Source: Brevipalpus yothersi
Lineage: Eukaryota > Arthropoda > Arachnida > Trombidiformes > Tenuipalpidae
Assembly: GCA_003956705.1 (NCBI GenBank)
Contig: QZCP01000170.1
Coordinates: 62,001 to 126,000 of the forward strand
Reading direction: 5' to 3'
Length of the DNA: 64,000 nt
The notes under the pieces are model-generated. The model was not told the origin of the DNA and made no database searches. It worked only from the letters and a program-made list of their open reading frames with translations. Of this stretch, positions 18,501 through 31,154 are shown piece by piece. Positions within the stretch are counted from its first letter, which is position 1. Each line of letters opens with the position of its first letter. A program made the position numbers and the translations under genes.

Positions 18501-19131
18501 TCATTTGAATTCTGTTTTCGTTGATTCCCTAGCGAGATCATGAAGCTTCTCATCACTCTGAGATCGGGATTTCAAAAGTCTCAGGTCAAGATTCAATCCA
18601 GTTCGATGTTTACCAGAACGAGGACGAGTTTCCGATGTTTTGGTGGTCTTAGTAGGTTCGGTAGCTCTGAGTGTCTTACAGCTCGCTAGCAGCCTTTGGA
18701 AGTTCCACAGTTTTAGTGGTACTAGGAGTTTTGAGAGCATTTATCTTCAGAAGTCTTAGGAGTTTCAGAAGACTTTCTCGGTGCGGCTTCTTTGGAATCC
18801 ATCTTCTTGTCCAACGATCCTGATTTCTCAACAATGTTCTTTTTCTTAGATTTCTTCTTGCATATGCATACCCCAGTACAAAACAAAATGATAGCGATAA
18901 TAATTAGCAATATAATCAGAATCCACATAAAATCAGATGGACCACCAATGGAAGGGTGAACCTTTTCACGTCGATTGTTGAAGAATTCATTAGCTCTTCA
19001 GTCAAATTGAATTTTTGAAAAATAATCGAAATTTCCCCCGCATTTTCAAGAGCCGTTTCAATAAAAGCCTTGGAGGCATCATCGGTCCTTAGATAATCGG
19101 GATTGGGGTGAAGAAGTCGAATAGGTATCAT
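18501..19131 (-). pseudogene. Truncated PSI-type membrane protein (family B): TM and tail only
   Basis: The minus strand encodes the family's membrane segment (WILIILLIIIAIILFCTGV) followed by basic CKKKSKKK and a Lys/Ser/Pro-rich tail. After SETPKTSEDK the frame shifts and resumes with RPRSGKHRTGLNLDLRLL and ends TEFK. The ectodomain and PSI knot are gone. Upstream of the membrane segment (18960-19131) is an unrelated 60-residue open stretch starting MIPIRLLHPNPDY, whose origin I do not recognise. It is a deletion derivative with a frameshift. The closest relative is the gene at 31.2-33.1 kb. Confidence 0.75.
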
Positions 19132-20079
19132 TTTGGTTTGTTGGAAGAGAGATCAAGATAGACAAATTGCATTACTTTTTGAATCAATTTTTGAGATTTT
19201 CTAAGTTTACACAAGTAATTGTTATCATTGAAAAGCATGGATCCATGAAGTAAACTCTCCTATTGATGGAAAAACCATGGAAAAAAACTTTTTATGGTAA
19301 ACAATCGATATAAAAAAAGTCTTTTAATACAATATCTATTATCTCCAATCTTTGATCGACCTTCTTCGACCCTTTATTTTCAACTATTGCCTTCCATGTC
19401 AAAATATTCATTCTGAGATTCTCTACCTTATGGTTCATTTGCATTTCGTTTCATTAGACTTAATGATCCAGATGATAATTTTGATTGTTTCTTTGACTAG
19501 AAGCATGTGGGAATCTTCGGATCCCATTTAACCAAAATAATATGATAATTTTCCTTGTCCTTGGAGGTTGCTCGAATTTTTTTTGTCCTCTTGTTGCATC
19601 GAAAAATGCTTCCAAATTTTATTTGAAAAATTATGCATTCTGAATTTTCACCTATGATTTTTATGAAGTGAAAAAACAAGATTGTATATCAATCAAAAAC
19701 TTGCCAGAAAGAGTTTGAACTATCGATTCAATTTTACCACCAACAGTCAACATCGTAGGTATGAAAAATTCAAGAAATGTAAGATTCCTATGTAATAATT
19801 TACGCACATTAATCATCGATTAATTTATCCTCCAAAAATAGCCTAATAATTCTTTGATTTTTTCCTCTGTTACAGATTATGCGCAAGCTGACCTATCACA
19901 GACAGCTTGTTAACTCAAAAAGACTTTAGTAACTAAGGTTTAGTTAAGTCACTTCATTTTGAGTTGTTAGCCAGAAGAAAAGCACGTTTTTAAAACGTCG
20001 TTTTATCAACTCATTCTCAACTCATCTTGATAACTTGATTGTCCATTTTTCTTTAATTTTTTGCTTCAAAATCATTGAA
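19132..20079. other. No gene seen
   Basis: AT-rich spacer upstream of the plus-strand SMYD-like gene. It should contain that gene's promoter, but I see no clear TATA box. Confidence 0.5.
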
Positions 20080-21322
20080 ATGGTAATCTATGAGCCAGGG
20101 GATGTAATTTGGGAGTGTCATCCCTTCACCCATGTCATCGAAGAAAAACAACGATTAATTAGGTGTAATTACTGTTTCCAAAAGTCGTAAGTAGCTGTTT
20201 TTGTACAATATTCATTCATAAATCGCTTTGCCAATGCACCTTTTGCAGTTATATGTAATGTAATCAATATTTTGCAGAGAATCACTGAAAAAATGTTCAA
20301 AATGTTGGACACTTTATTGTGGCCGCGATTGTCAGGTGAAAGATTGGAAGAATTCCCATCAAATGGAGTGTAAACTTAAAAGAGCCCCTGTTACTGAAAC
20401 TGAATCATGGACACTCGGTGATGATCACTTCCAGCTGATTGCCAAATTAGCCATGATTGCAACCAAATATCCAGAAAGATTTGAAGAACCAATCAAAACT
20501 TTCAAGGGTGAGACCAATATGAATCGAGTTTCGACAACAGTCTTCAAATCACATCCACAAATAGAGCAAATGATGCATTCGGTGTCGCAATCATTTCAAA
20601 TGAAGTTTAAAGGTATTGATTTTCGACTGAATGTGTCCAAAATCAAAGATTGTGTCCGCTTGGCTATGATGAAGCAGACAAGGATAACAATTTTTGATAC
20701 ATCTCCAATTGGTATGGGAGTTTATGGTGGTGTGGGTGATTTTGATCACAGTTGCTCTCCAAATTGTTGCCAAATTTTTGATGGGACTAAACTTCAAATT
20801 AAGGCCATCAAAAAGATTAACACTGAGGAAAATCGTCCCACACTTGGATATATCGATGGACGATTAAATCTTAAATGCGTATTGCCTCCATCTCTACCGT
20901 CCAGACAATGGTTTGAGAGAGAATGTATCAAATGCCATTCCAACACATGTTTCCCCACTTGTACTGAGCAACAATTGGCTGATTGGACGAAATTTGTGCT
21001 CGAATTTGGGGAAGGTACGGAGGTATTGGGCTATACCAGATGTAACAAATGCAAATGCACAAGAAATCCTACTGGGGCTCTGGATGCTGGTCTCAAATTT
21101 TTGGCCCATCAAGGAGATTTTCTCCCAAATCCTCATCCGTTTCGAGCCGCGATCCTTTCCCATCTTTTCCATATAGCCTCTTCGTTGGATGACGATCGAT
21201 TGAAAAGTATTGCAAAAGAACTTAACAAAAATTTCATGGTAATTTATGGCAAGGATCATACCGTTTATCGCGAATATCCACACATAATGATCCCTTTGGC
21301 TGCTCTTGATGAGCTGCCTTGA
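20080..21322 (+). CDS. SMYD-like protein (MYND + SET-like), 383 aa, long C-terminal form
   Basis: Exon 1 is 20080-20186 (107 bases, ATG then VIYEPGDVIWEC). The intron is 20187-20277 (GTAAGT...TTTTGCAG). Exon 2 is 20278-21322. The total is divisible by three. The MYND finger is split by the intron: CNYC in exon 1, then CSKCWTLYCGRDC...H...C. The SET-like core is FDHSCSPNCCQIFDG, followed by KAIKKINTEENRPTLGYID and a Cys cluster (CIKCHSNTCFPTC, CNKCKC). The C-terminal helical part contains PNPHPFRAAIL, shared with the gene at 36.3-37.5 kb, its closest relative. The usual SMYD start with GxG is missing and NHSC reads DHSC. Apparently intact. Methyltransferase activity is doubtful. Confidence 0.85.
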
Positions 21323-21966
21323 TTTTCATTTTCCATACTTTTTTCTCTTCAAACGGTTGAACACAAAACAAATACTCAATACATGGCCTATTAGCCATTG
21401 AACTGATGGCTCATCATGAAAATTTTCCCCGTTTAATCAGTCCTGTTATTTGGGTTTTCCCTCTCTCTGATCTGTATTCTCAACTGATAGAACTACGATA
21501 ATATCCAGATACATGAATAAATTCTAATCCTTTTACCAGAGAAAAAGTTACTTTTTGCATTGGAATTGTTCCTCACAGGCTCTCCATTGATTCACCTGAT
21601 GCTTCATTTTTTCAAAGTCACACTCAAATATAAGTCAGATAAATCAAATGTCTCTCTCTCTTCTTACGTAACAGTACTGCAATACACTAGGCTATTAGAT
21701 AAGGGGATTATCGTAAGCTTCTGGCAAGCATTTACTGACCAGTAAATTTTCTCACAACTTAATTGACCAGAAGAAAAATTATGCAGATTTAAACTCCAAA
21801 ATATGTTCAGGAAACGAATGAGTCATGAATAATATCCTGTAAAATTATACCCCCAGAAACACTATCTTTCTCTTCACTTGCCTCCCCCTGAGAGAGAAAA
21901 GCCCGCCAAAACAATTGAAGTTCCACTCTCGCTTTTCCGTTCCTGTTCATGGTTCTTAACGATTAA

Positions 21967-22270
21967 TTGGATCTTGTTGAAATTTTCCTCAGGAAAACAT
22001 CATGGCCTGACTGGACAAGTAATGTGAAAAGTATTTTGAAGACTCCAGTGAACTACTTAAAACCGAAAATTTTGGAAATTTTGGAAATCGATGAGTATCC
22101 AGCGAGGAGAGTGATTGAGCGATTAAATTTCTTTCGAAAGAATCTCATTCCTGAACTATCAATTCTTGATCAATTTCCAATCGAAACGTAGATTGAGGTG
22201 GATAAAAATTCCACGAGAAAAAATTTTTGGGCTCAACACATAGCTCAACTTAATAATGAGAAAGCATATC
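21967..22270 (+). pseudogene. C-terminal fragment of a type-B carboxylesterase
   Basis: The frame contains TSWPDWTSN, EIDEYPARRVIERLNFF and LIPELSILDQFPIE. These align with the last exon of the carboxylesterase at 50.27-52.05 kb (EIDDTPARRAVDRFKFF, LIPKLSIRDRYSI). After a TAG at 22189 the similarity continues (VDKNSTRKNFWAQHIAQLNNE against DRNSNREDYWKMHIPQVNNE), so that stop is a lesion. No other esterase sequence is nearby, so only the tail was carried into the cluster, 28 kb from the intact gene. Confidence 0.75.
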
Positions 22271-22554
22271 AAATTTTGGTAGCTTTCCAGTGTATTAATG
22301 AGACTTGTTTCAATTATGCTATCCGTATGCAATGACCACGTAGTGCAAGATGATCAAATTTGGTACTATATTGAGATTAATAATCAGATCGAACCACACT
22401 CATTAAGTATTCAAGATGATAATACAGGGCAATGAATCATCCGAGTTTGATCCAACTAATATGATCAGTTTGTTTGAATAAATTGAAAATTAATCAGCAA
22501 CAGTGTAGAATTATCAAGGATTATGAGTGAAAGAGCAAGAATTAAACAAAAGAA

Positions 22555-22920
22555 TCAGATTTCATCATCTCAACTAAATTACAGATTTCATCATGAGGGG
22601 AAGAACGAGAGAAGAGATTCCCTTTTCGTGAGAAAGAAGCGATCGTTATGAAAAGCCTATCCAGAATAGGTTGTCTGACAAATGATCTGATGAAATTCAT
22701 GATGAAATCAGTACTTTGGTTGAAATGATGAAATCTGATTTTTTCTATTGATTCAGATTCTATCATCTCAACTAAAGTACAGATTTCATCATGAGAGAAA
22801 GAAAGAGAGAAGAGAACCTCTTTTCGTGGGAAAGAAGCCATCATTTTGAAAAGTATCTCCAGAATAGGTTGTCTGACGAATAATCTGATGAAATTCATGC
22901 TTCAAACTCTCTAATCCTAA
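22555..22920. repeat. Tandem duplication, period about 198 bases
   Basis: Two diverged copies of a roughly 150-base unit start with ACAGATTTCATCATGAG at 22581 and 22779. Each contains GAGAGAAGAG and CCAGAATAGGTTGTCTGAC. The minus-strand frame spanning both repeats MNFIR(L/S)FVRQPIL but has no gene features. Simple segmental tandem duplication is the best call. Confidence 0.7.
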
Positions 22921-23429
22921 GGCGTTCCTCTTCGAATCATGGACAACCTCAGAGAGGTGTTCATTATTAACTTCTTTAATGGCTTTCTTGGTTAGACTAG
23001 TTGTCGTTCGCAATTAGCTTTACAATTTGATATTGATCAGTGAGCGATGATTCAGAGGTCCAATTTTCTGTGAAAACCAAACGCCTTCCTAATTTATCAT
23101 TGATTTGTCTCATAATACTTCCGTATTATATTCAAAATTTGAATCAGAAAACTGTTACACATCATGCCGGACAGGTAAAACTTTTGATGAGGATCTTTTT
23201 TGCTGCTGTGATTCATATCATCTGTCTGTCTAGATATTGAGAGTGTGAAGGATCTCTTCTTATTTACTGCTCAATTTGAATCATCTACCAAATCAAAAGA
23301 ATCGTGTATAGATATAGTAGCAATGTTGAAGTGAATCTTGTAGCTGCGAAGAATTATAATTATTTGTCTTAAAATTTCGTTTGGAATGAAAAGAGATCAA
23401 TTTGACAAAATATGTTCATTTACTCCAAT

Positions 23430-24360
23430 TGAAATGGTTTGACAGAGCGAATAGAGAAACTCTTAGATTGGATCGTCTATCTTCGAAAAGTACCAAATCA
23501 GCGGCAACAGTGAAATACGAGCCATTCCATCTCGAGTGACGAAAGTCCACTCCTATCTCTATGAATAACCAAGAAACAATTTGATTTTAATTGAATGTCA
23601 AGTTAGCTTTCCCGATGAGATCAATTTTATCTCTCAGTAAAAGGCTCACAAATAGCTCACCTTCCCCTGAACGATTAGCTATGGAAGTATCACAAATTTT
23701 CTGCCATGAGTAACATTATTTGATTGCTCAAATTTGGTAGTGGCCACAAACAATTCGATGCATTTTGATATTTTTTCATTGCAGTTCTTCCTCTCTATAA
23801 ACTGCGAAAGAGCAACAGGCAGGGGGATGTATCTGTTTTCGAAGCTGTTGAAGATTTTGGCGCGATTCAATAGCTGTGCGAGAATCGTGAAATTTTTACG
23901 TCGTTCCAGAGACCTGAACCCATTACACCGACCCTAATTAATTAATTAAATCGATTATATTCAGAAAAATAGATGGCAGTTGATGAGGATGAATCTTTTG
24001 CAGGATCATAACTTGTTACAATAATCTATCGCTTAATCTTTCTAATTTTTTACCCCTACTTCGACTATAGTCCGAATTCTGTACTGACTATGTTCACCTT
24101 GAAGTAAGCTCAGTGTTTCATGGCTGTTATATCCGGAAATAGCCCTGAACTTGATGATTGAAAGAACAAGAGAGAACAATTTCAAGCCCTGGTGGTGGAT
24201 GTAAATCCTCGATACTCACCGCAACGTCAAGGTTTTTCATCGCAAGGTTTCCGATCAGCTATGGTCTCCTTCTTTTGCTCATCATCAAATTTTAGTTGAA
24301 CAATAAAGTGTGTTTTGAGGATCCTTTTCTTGTGGAAAACCTGTTGAGTAGTCATTTGAC
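23430..24360. repeat. Left arm of an inverted segmental duplication (partner 35.02-36.0 kb)
   Basis: Noncoding sequence here is present in inverted orientation around 35.02-36.0 kb. Examples are the AAGTACCAAATCAGCGGCAA region near 23495 against its complement near 35920, and the CACCGCAACGTCAAGG region near 24218 against its complement near 35120. Identity looks high by eye over hundreds of bases. No gene is seen in it. Confidence 0.75.
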
Positions 24361-24658
24361 ATAGCATTAGATAGGTGACAAATGCCAGGTTTATTTGCCA
24401 TTAGTGATACGAAATTCTACCATTTCTAATTTGTCTCTTTTTTTCCATTTTTAAAATAAAGTTGAGATTGATAACATTTTATTAAAATAACAACTTTTTT
24501 TTGGTCCTACAGTTTAAAAACATACTGGATGGAAAATTGATATGAAAAATAACAATGATCACTATGAACTTAAATTATATAAATTTAAATTGAATAATAG
24601 ATCAAAAATAGAAGATAAACTCGTTGATAGAATTGATGCTCATTACCTATACAGTGGA

Positions 24659-25778
24659 CTATATTGTACTTAATTGCCAAAGTGAATGTTGAAAGCCATG
24701 AGTTATGGAAAAATTTTCAACCAACTTTTTTTCAAAAAAAGGACCTCGCTTATCTTTCAATAAAGTACAAATCATAGCAAGTCGCTGATATGTGAGAGTC
24801 AGTTCTACTGAAGGTCCTGGAAATAATTTCAAATGAAGTCTCAAAAGTTTGATTCCTGATTTGAGAGCTTCGTTAATATCTGTACAAGTGTAGAAATTTT
24901 CCAAATTCAATAGCAATTGAGCCATATCCTTATCCTCCTGCTCATTTGGGCTCAAGCATCGAATACATTTACACTTGAAGAAAAAGCTATCAACAGCTTT
25001 TGAGTTTCTTTTCTTGAAAGATAGTGGCCACAGTAATTGACCACAGGAGCTTCGATCTCTGTATCAATTTCTTTTAGTGCTCTCACTTGCATCTTGAGAC
25101 CATCGAAAACTTGACACGCATTTGGAATACAATTATGATCGAAAACTGAAGAAGCTATGTACAAACCAGTTCCAATTTTGGTTAATCTATCAGGAATACC
25201 GTAAGAATTGATGGCTATTTTTCCATATATTCTGAAGAAAGTTCCACAAGTAACATCAAGTGGCTGGAAAAAGAGAGACCAGGCAGCTTGTAAGATTGGA
25301 CCAATATCGGAATGCTCAGATATTTCTTTACTGTGACTTAATAGAGAATTGAAACTTCTTTTGCCATTGTGAGTTTGGAACTCTTCAAATTCTTTTTCAG
25401 GACACTCCTTCAGTAGTAAAATCACTCGAAGAGTCAATCGATACATATCATCCTCAAGGAAGATATCTCTAGAACGTGGTGACTGTCGAATGAATACTTT
25501 GCATTCAGCTTTATGCACCTCTTTCCAATCTTTGGTTTGACACATGAGGCCACAATAACGAGCAATCTTGCATTTCGAACACTTTTTGGGAGCTTCCGTG
25601 AGACTAAAAAATGGAAAAAAGAAAATTAGTCAGATAAATTGGGGAGAGAAAAAAATCAAGACTATAATTACTTCACTTTTAAGCAATATTGACATGCTTT
25701 GGTTATCCTAGAAGGTGAAACACAATGTACAAAGGGATAACATTCAACAATCACATCACCAGGCTGGTATTTAACCAT
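24659..25778 (-). pseudogene. SMYD-like pseudogene with one frameshift
   Basis: Exon 1 is 25672-25778 (MVKYQPGDVIVECYPF...CQYC). A 68-base intron follows, with GTAATT donor and TTTTTAG acceptor. Exon 2 starts at 25603. MYND ligands (CSKCKIARYC...H...C) and the SET-like core VFDHNCIPNACQVFDG are present; HSC has become HNC. Near 25000 a loss of one (or four) bases shifts the frame: YLSRKETQKLL runs into a stop, while the other frame continues DSFFFKCKCIRCLSPNEQE to the end at 24659. Apart from that lesion it is readable throughout, so it is a recent pseudogene or an assembly error. Confidence 0.8.
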
Positions 25779-26055
25779 TCTGTTCAGGTCTGAATCAACA
25801 AGATCTCAGAGATCACGAAGATAATCCGATGGTCGATAGTTTGATTAAATATAAAAATAAGAAAATCTCTTCGAAAGTGATAATTTTCATGGTACAACGA
25901 TCTTAGTCCACCTGAATATTGTCGAAATTTTGAGCAAAAAATCTTGATGAAACTAATGACTTCACTCATAGGAATGGATGTAATTGACTTTTCTTCTACA
26001 CATTTAATTTGGAAGAGAATTCACCGGAAACTGTGCTTCCATCAGGATGCGGAAG

Positions 26056-26506
26056 TGGAAAGTCATCAGGAAATGGAAAAGAAACTGAAATGAGTAATCA
26101 ACTTTTTACTCAAAACTCGTCACTGACTTTTTTGACCAAGCGATGGTTGATTCATTAAATCAATATGGAGTTTTTCGGGTGAGGACTGATTAGTGTGGCA
26201 TAAAATACACATGATTTAAAAGTTTATCATACTGAATCCTAGGAAGAAGTGAATAAGCTTCAAATTCAGTATATCGATAGTATTTTCCCGTTACGATATC
26301 ACCAAAAACAAATGGGAGTTAATCAAATCATAGGACTAAATTACATCTGGAAATTGGCACTCAACTGGCCTGAGCGAGACAAACTCATCGATATTGAGTT
26401 TTTTCTCAAACTGATTTCAGCAGAACAGAAAAATTTTCGCGATGTTAATGATTTCTTCATGTATGATGAAGCAAACAACTGCATGGGAAAATTGATCAAT
26501 ACATAA
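26056..26506 (+). other. 450-base segment present in only one arm of the inverted duplication, with an 85-codon frame
   Basis: The flanks (GGATGCGGAAG on the left, ATAATTACGATG on the right) are nearly adjacent in the inverted partner at 33.59-33.64 kb, so this is an insertion here or a deletion there. It contains a plus-strand open frame without ATG (26249-26506; PLRYHQKQMGVNQII, LNWPERDKLIDIEFF). The composition is protein-like, but I recognise no family. It may be an exon fragment. Confidence 0.4.
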
Positions 26507-26519
26507 TTACGATGGATTA

Positions 26520-26720
26520 ATGATCGAGCTTCATCGATTCAGTGAGTTGATCTTGATAAACAGTCTTATGGGCAATCCATAATGATTGTTCTACGTTTGA
26601 TTACAATAATTGTGTGTTATTGCCACTTGAGATATCTTCGTGCTATTAGAGTTGGGAAAGTTATCATCATGAAGTAAAACAATGAAAAACGTTTCTCTCT
26701 TTTTCCCAGAGATGACAAAT
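26520..26720. repeat. Inverted-duplication block (partner 33.41-33.59 kb)
   Basis: The AGATATCTTCGTGCTATTAG stretch near 26630 and the flanking GTTTTACTTCATGATGATAA-type sequence occur inverted near 33430-33490. This marks the inner limit of the first inverted repeat (centre about 29.8 kb). Confidence 0.7.
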
Positions 26721-27602
26721 CAAAATTTGCTGATAAAATGCGAACTGTTTTGGTTTCACTCACTTTCCTGCATGAGGATATCCGTTGTCATTTTTGTTCG
26801 GAATAGTTGATAAGATTTTGTTCTTGATATTGTTTGACTTCTCCAGTATCGGTTCATCAGTTCTAGACCTCTGGAAAAGTTCTCAAGATATCTTTCTGGT
26901 ATGCTGCTGGAAATAATCAATTGAATGTGCTTATCTTTCTCTAACATCTGATGAGGAATGTCCATCACTCAATGAGAAGTCAGTCTTCAAGGAGAATATT
27001 AATCATACAACGCATTCTTCACATGGTGTTGCAAATATATGTCCCTAAGAATGCTATAGTAGTTAGTTTCAAAGTGGGCTTCTTATTGGTGTTTTTACTA
27101 TTTAACACCCAGTACTCTGATTTCATGATTGGCTCTCATTTTTAAAATCTCTTATCAACATCAACAGTATCAGAAAGAAGTTATAAAGTAATTTTGGAAC
27201 CAAATGGATGTCTGCAGCAAAAATTGGTAAGATACATACAGTATGTATTAGCTCAATGACGAGAGTGATTCATCTTCTCTTCTTTATCTCATCAAAGAGG
27301 TTTTAATTCGAAAAAATTTGTACTTATGAGGAACTGTCAGAAGAACAATCCTTTTTCTTTAGCAGAGAAGCTCGATGCCAGGAGCTATGAAAAAATGAGA
27401 AATTTTTTTATCAGTTTTTTCTGCGCAACGGAAAACGACCATCTTTGAATGATTATTTATTCTGGTTCTTAATATGAATTTTTAAATATCTTCAAATATT
27501 TAAATTTTTCACAAAAGTTTTTGAAAAGTTGATAAGTTCCAGATCTCTTCTAGTTTGAATTTTCAGCGGGAAATAACAAATTGAAGCGATTTGATAATAA
27601 TA

Positions 27603-28578
27603 TTATTTGAGAGTGTTGTAATGCTCAACATAATGGTCTAACATAAGTTTCCTAAACTTGACTGATTCGAGAGCCTCATGAGGGTTCTTTGATAAGGAGA
27701 AATTCGACCTAATCAAAGCTCTTTCCTCTTGCTCATCAGCAGCCATGCACCGTTGACATTTACACTTGAGAAAATAACTATGCTCAAGAATTCCCTGTCT
27801 CTCCTCTCTAGGTTTCATATAGTCAATATAACTGATGACAGGAGCCTCAACATCTGTGTCAAAACTCCTGACGGCCCTAATCTGCATTTTGTGTCCATCA
27901 TAAAACTGAAGAGCATTTGGTATACAACTATGATCGAAAACTGAGGCGGCAATATAAAGTGCTGCCCCAATTATCTCTGTTTTATCCCTAATACTGAATG
28001 AGTTACTCCTTATTTTCCCATAGATATTGAAGAAACTAATAAAATCAACTTCAGCATATCTGGGGAAATGTAGAAGGAGATCTGACCAAGCTATTACTGA
28101 GTTGGCGACTCTCAATGGCATGCTGGCATGCTTCTTGCTATGGCTAACGAGAGAATCGAAACTTCTCTTGCCACCATAAGTTTGGACTTCTTCGAATGCT
28201 TTTTCAGGATGCCTCTTGAGTAGGTCAATCACTCGGAAAACCAATTTCAAAGTAATATCATCGGATATTCCCAAAGAAGGATTGGCGAGAACTTCACATT
28301 CACTCTTGTGCGCTATTTTCCAATCTTCAGCCTGACATGAAGAGTCACAGTACCGAGCAACTTTGCATTTTGAGCATTTTCGAAGTGGTGATCTTGAATC
28401 GTAGATGCAAAAGTATAAGAATTCATGAATATGAATAAATATGTGGCATTAACAGAAAAGAGTAGAATTACCTAGCTTTGGTGCAAAAATAGCATCTTTT
28501 TTCCACCTCAGTTGGGTTTAAACAATACACGAATGGATAACATTCAACGATCACATCGCATGGCTTATATTTCACCAT
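27603..28578 (-). CDS. SMYD-like protein, A subtype, 298 aa
   Basis: Exon 1 is 28472-28578 (107 bases, MVKYKPCDVIVECY...CYFC). The intron is 28393-28471 (GTAATT donor). Exon 2 is 27603-28392. The frame is continuous and the total is divisible by three. The MYND half in exon 2 is CSKCKVARYCDSSC...H...C. The SET-like core is VFDHSCIPNALQFYDG followed by VISYIDYMKPREERQ and the post-SET-like CKCQRC. The C-terminus is short and ends VEHYNTLK, lacking most of the helical repeats of the longer forms. Its inverted partner is the gene at 41.1-42.1 kb. Confidence 0.85.
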
Positions 28579-29171
28579 TGTTTTCCACTGAACTTCAATT
28601 TCTTTTTTAATAAGAAAGTCTCAATCGACCAATGATCCAGGCAAAACTGACAAAATTCTCATTCTTATACATATGGATAACGGTAACGATTTTCAATTAA
28701 AAAGTGACATATTGTTCGTTGCAACGTTCATGTTTCCTTAGCAACGCTTACAGTTCTCATTCAGAAGGCGCACTTTTCAATGCACTCTGGAAGCCACATG
28801 AGAACATTTGAAAATTCATCAGTGCATAGAGAGGAATACTTCACCGGTAGTCTGATCTGAGCTTATTGTATTTTCGATGCGTTGGTGAAATATAGTTTTT
28901 GATCAAAGCTTCCTAGATGAAAATTTTGGCAATACCTTAGGAGAAAAGATCTGTCTTTCCAAGTGGATGCGTTGATGAAGTATTTCTAGTTTTGAAGTAG
29001 TGTAGCCCCCTGTGTCTTCTCCTTTTCATGATTTATCGAGACCTTCTTGGAACTCAACATATACATTCTGAACGCTGAAGAGTTTGTGAGTCATTTTTCA
29101 ATTCTCAATAAAAATTTTCTCCAAAAAATCTTCAGAAGGCTAATTTTAGAAAATTGAAGCCGCGAAGAAAA

Positions 29172-30305
29172 TCAGGAAGAGAGACCAGGACGATCTTGTC
29201 TCTTTCTTAGTAGAGAATGTTGAAGACCATGAGTTATGAGCAAATTTTCTAACAATTTTGTTTTATAGAATAGACGACGTTCATCTTTGAATAGGTCACG
29301 AATTGAAGTGATCTGATGATAAGCCAATGTTTGAATGACAGAAGGCTCTGGAAAGTGTTTCAGAAAAAGTTTCAAAAACTTGATTCCTGCTTCAAGAGCT
29401 TCATGAGGTTCTCTTGAATTGAAAAAATTATCAAAATCCAGTTTTAATTGAGGCATATCTTTATCTCTTTGCTCATCTTGTGTAATGCATCGTAAGCACT
29501 TACACTTGAAGAAATAAGTATCTTCAAGAAATTCCTGCCTTTGTTCTCTTGTCAAGAAACGATCACAGTAACTGATCACAGGAGCCTCTGTTTCGGTATC
29601 AAAAGATTTTATGACCCTAACTTGCATTTTGACTCCGTTAAATACTCGGCAAACATTCGGTGCACAACTGTGATCAAAAACTGAGGAGGCAACATAAAGA
29701 CCGCTCCCAAACTTATCTAACTTGTTACAAAAAATACCGAAAGAGTTAATCACTACCTTCCCATAAATATCGAGGAAAGTTTCCATATCAAGTCCAAGCT
29801 GTTTGGAGAAAAAGAGCCAAGTTTTTCGTAAGAAAGGGCCTTTCAAAGGATGCTCAGTCAACTCTTTACTGTGACTGAGCAGAGATTGAAACTTCTTCTC
29901 CCATTATAAGTCTGAACCTCTTCGAATGCTTTTTCGGAGCGCTTGTTGAACAGTGGAATCAATCGTAGGATCAATCCAAATACATTGGTTTCGATTAAAC
30001 TACGAGAAAATGGTTCTACCAGAATTTTGCATTCCGCCTTGTGTACCATTTCCCAGTCGCGAGCTTGACATGATGAGTCACAATAACGAGCAACTTTGCA
30101 TTTGGAACATTTTCCGAGTGATGAGCTGAGAAAAACACAAGAGAAGTTTATGAATAAATCAACAACAAAAATAGCTAGAAATGAATGAGGTGAATTACCT
30201 AGCCTTGAAGCAGAAATAACATCTCGTGTCCACTTCAGATGAGTTCAAACAGTGTATCAATGGTTAACATTCAACAATCACATCACCGGGCTTAAACTTC
30301 ACCAT
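29172..30305 (-). pseudogene. SMYD-like pseudogene, B subtype, with nonsense and 1-base deletion
   Basis: Exon 1 is 30199-30305 and exon 2 starts at 30125. Two lesions are visible: TAA for TAT in exon 1 after DVIVEC, and a one-base deletion near 29885 in the motif that reads SFNSLL in the sister copy, which shifts the frame. Downstream the frame is open to 29172, with VFDHSCAPNVCRVF, VISYCDRFLTREQRQ and the full C-terminal helices. It is very close to the intact gene at 38.7-39.8 kb, of which it is the inverted partner. Confidence 0.85.
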
Positions 30306-31154
30306 TATGCTATGTAGAGGCTGAATTTCTTCAATGGTATAGAAGTCAATCAAACAGTGATCTATTCATCAATGAGATACAAGTAAGTCTGAAGGAGAAA
30401 ATTTTTTTTTGGATGGCCATTGAGATAGATCACTTAACCAGAAAATTAAGTAATTTACAGAAATAGCTGTAAAAATCAAAAAATTGTAACGAGTAATTCG
30501 TTCGGAGGAATGGATACAATTAATCTTCTTATGTAAAAAATAATATTTGAGATGCCGAAAAAGGAGATGCGCTGGCCGTTCTCATGAGCCGAACTGATTT
30601 GAGCCCGCTTTGCTCAGGCAAGTCCACATACATTGGCCTCTATGCTATCAATAGTAGCGTGCGGTTAGCGAAGAGGACTGCGAGCATCTGAAGTTCTAAA
30701 TTTTAGGAATGAGATTTTTTGATTTTCAGATCGCAGAAAAAATAGCCGGCTTCAACTTGGGCTCGAAAATAAGAGCGAACAAGCGAGCGATCTTCTAGTC
30801 ACCAAGAATATAAACTTATGTTGTTGAGTCTGTCACTCCCAAAGTGCGCTCTTCGATGCGTTTTTGAGGCCAAACTGTCGGGATGCTCGATCGAAATATG
30901 AGTTTTGTTTAATTCAAATATATGACTACATGATGATAACAAGTTTAATCTATTTAAAATGATTTTTTTATTATGTTCAGTTAGGTAAATGTTTTTACAA
31001 GAGAATTTGAAATGATCCGTTTTAAAAGAGCCCCAACTGGGGTGAAGCTTCTCTGTAGTCGATAAGCAGTTTGAGTTCATTCACTTCTAAATAAGAAATA
31101 TTGCAAATCAATGTCTCTAACTTTCTAATGAAGATGTGATAGTTACAGCGAATA

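Noticed and set aside
18960..19131. A new N-terminal domain fused to a receptor membrane segment
   Set aside because: The open stretch stops before the membrane segment, and the downstream tail is frameshifted, so a working fusion is unlikely.
22542..22898. 118-codon minus-strand frame with repeated MNFIR(L/S)FVRQPIL
   Set aside because: The repeat is the 198-base tandem duplication. No signal, domain or splice support.
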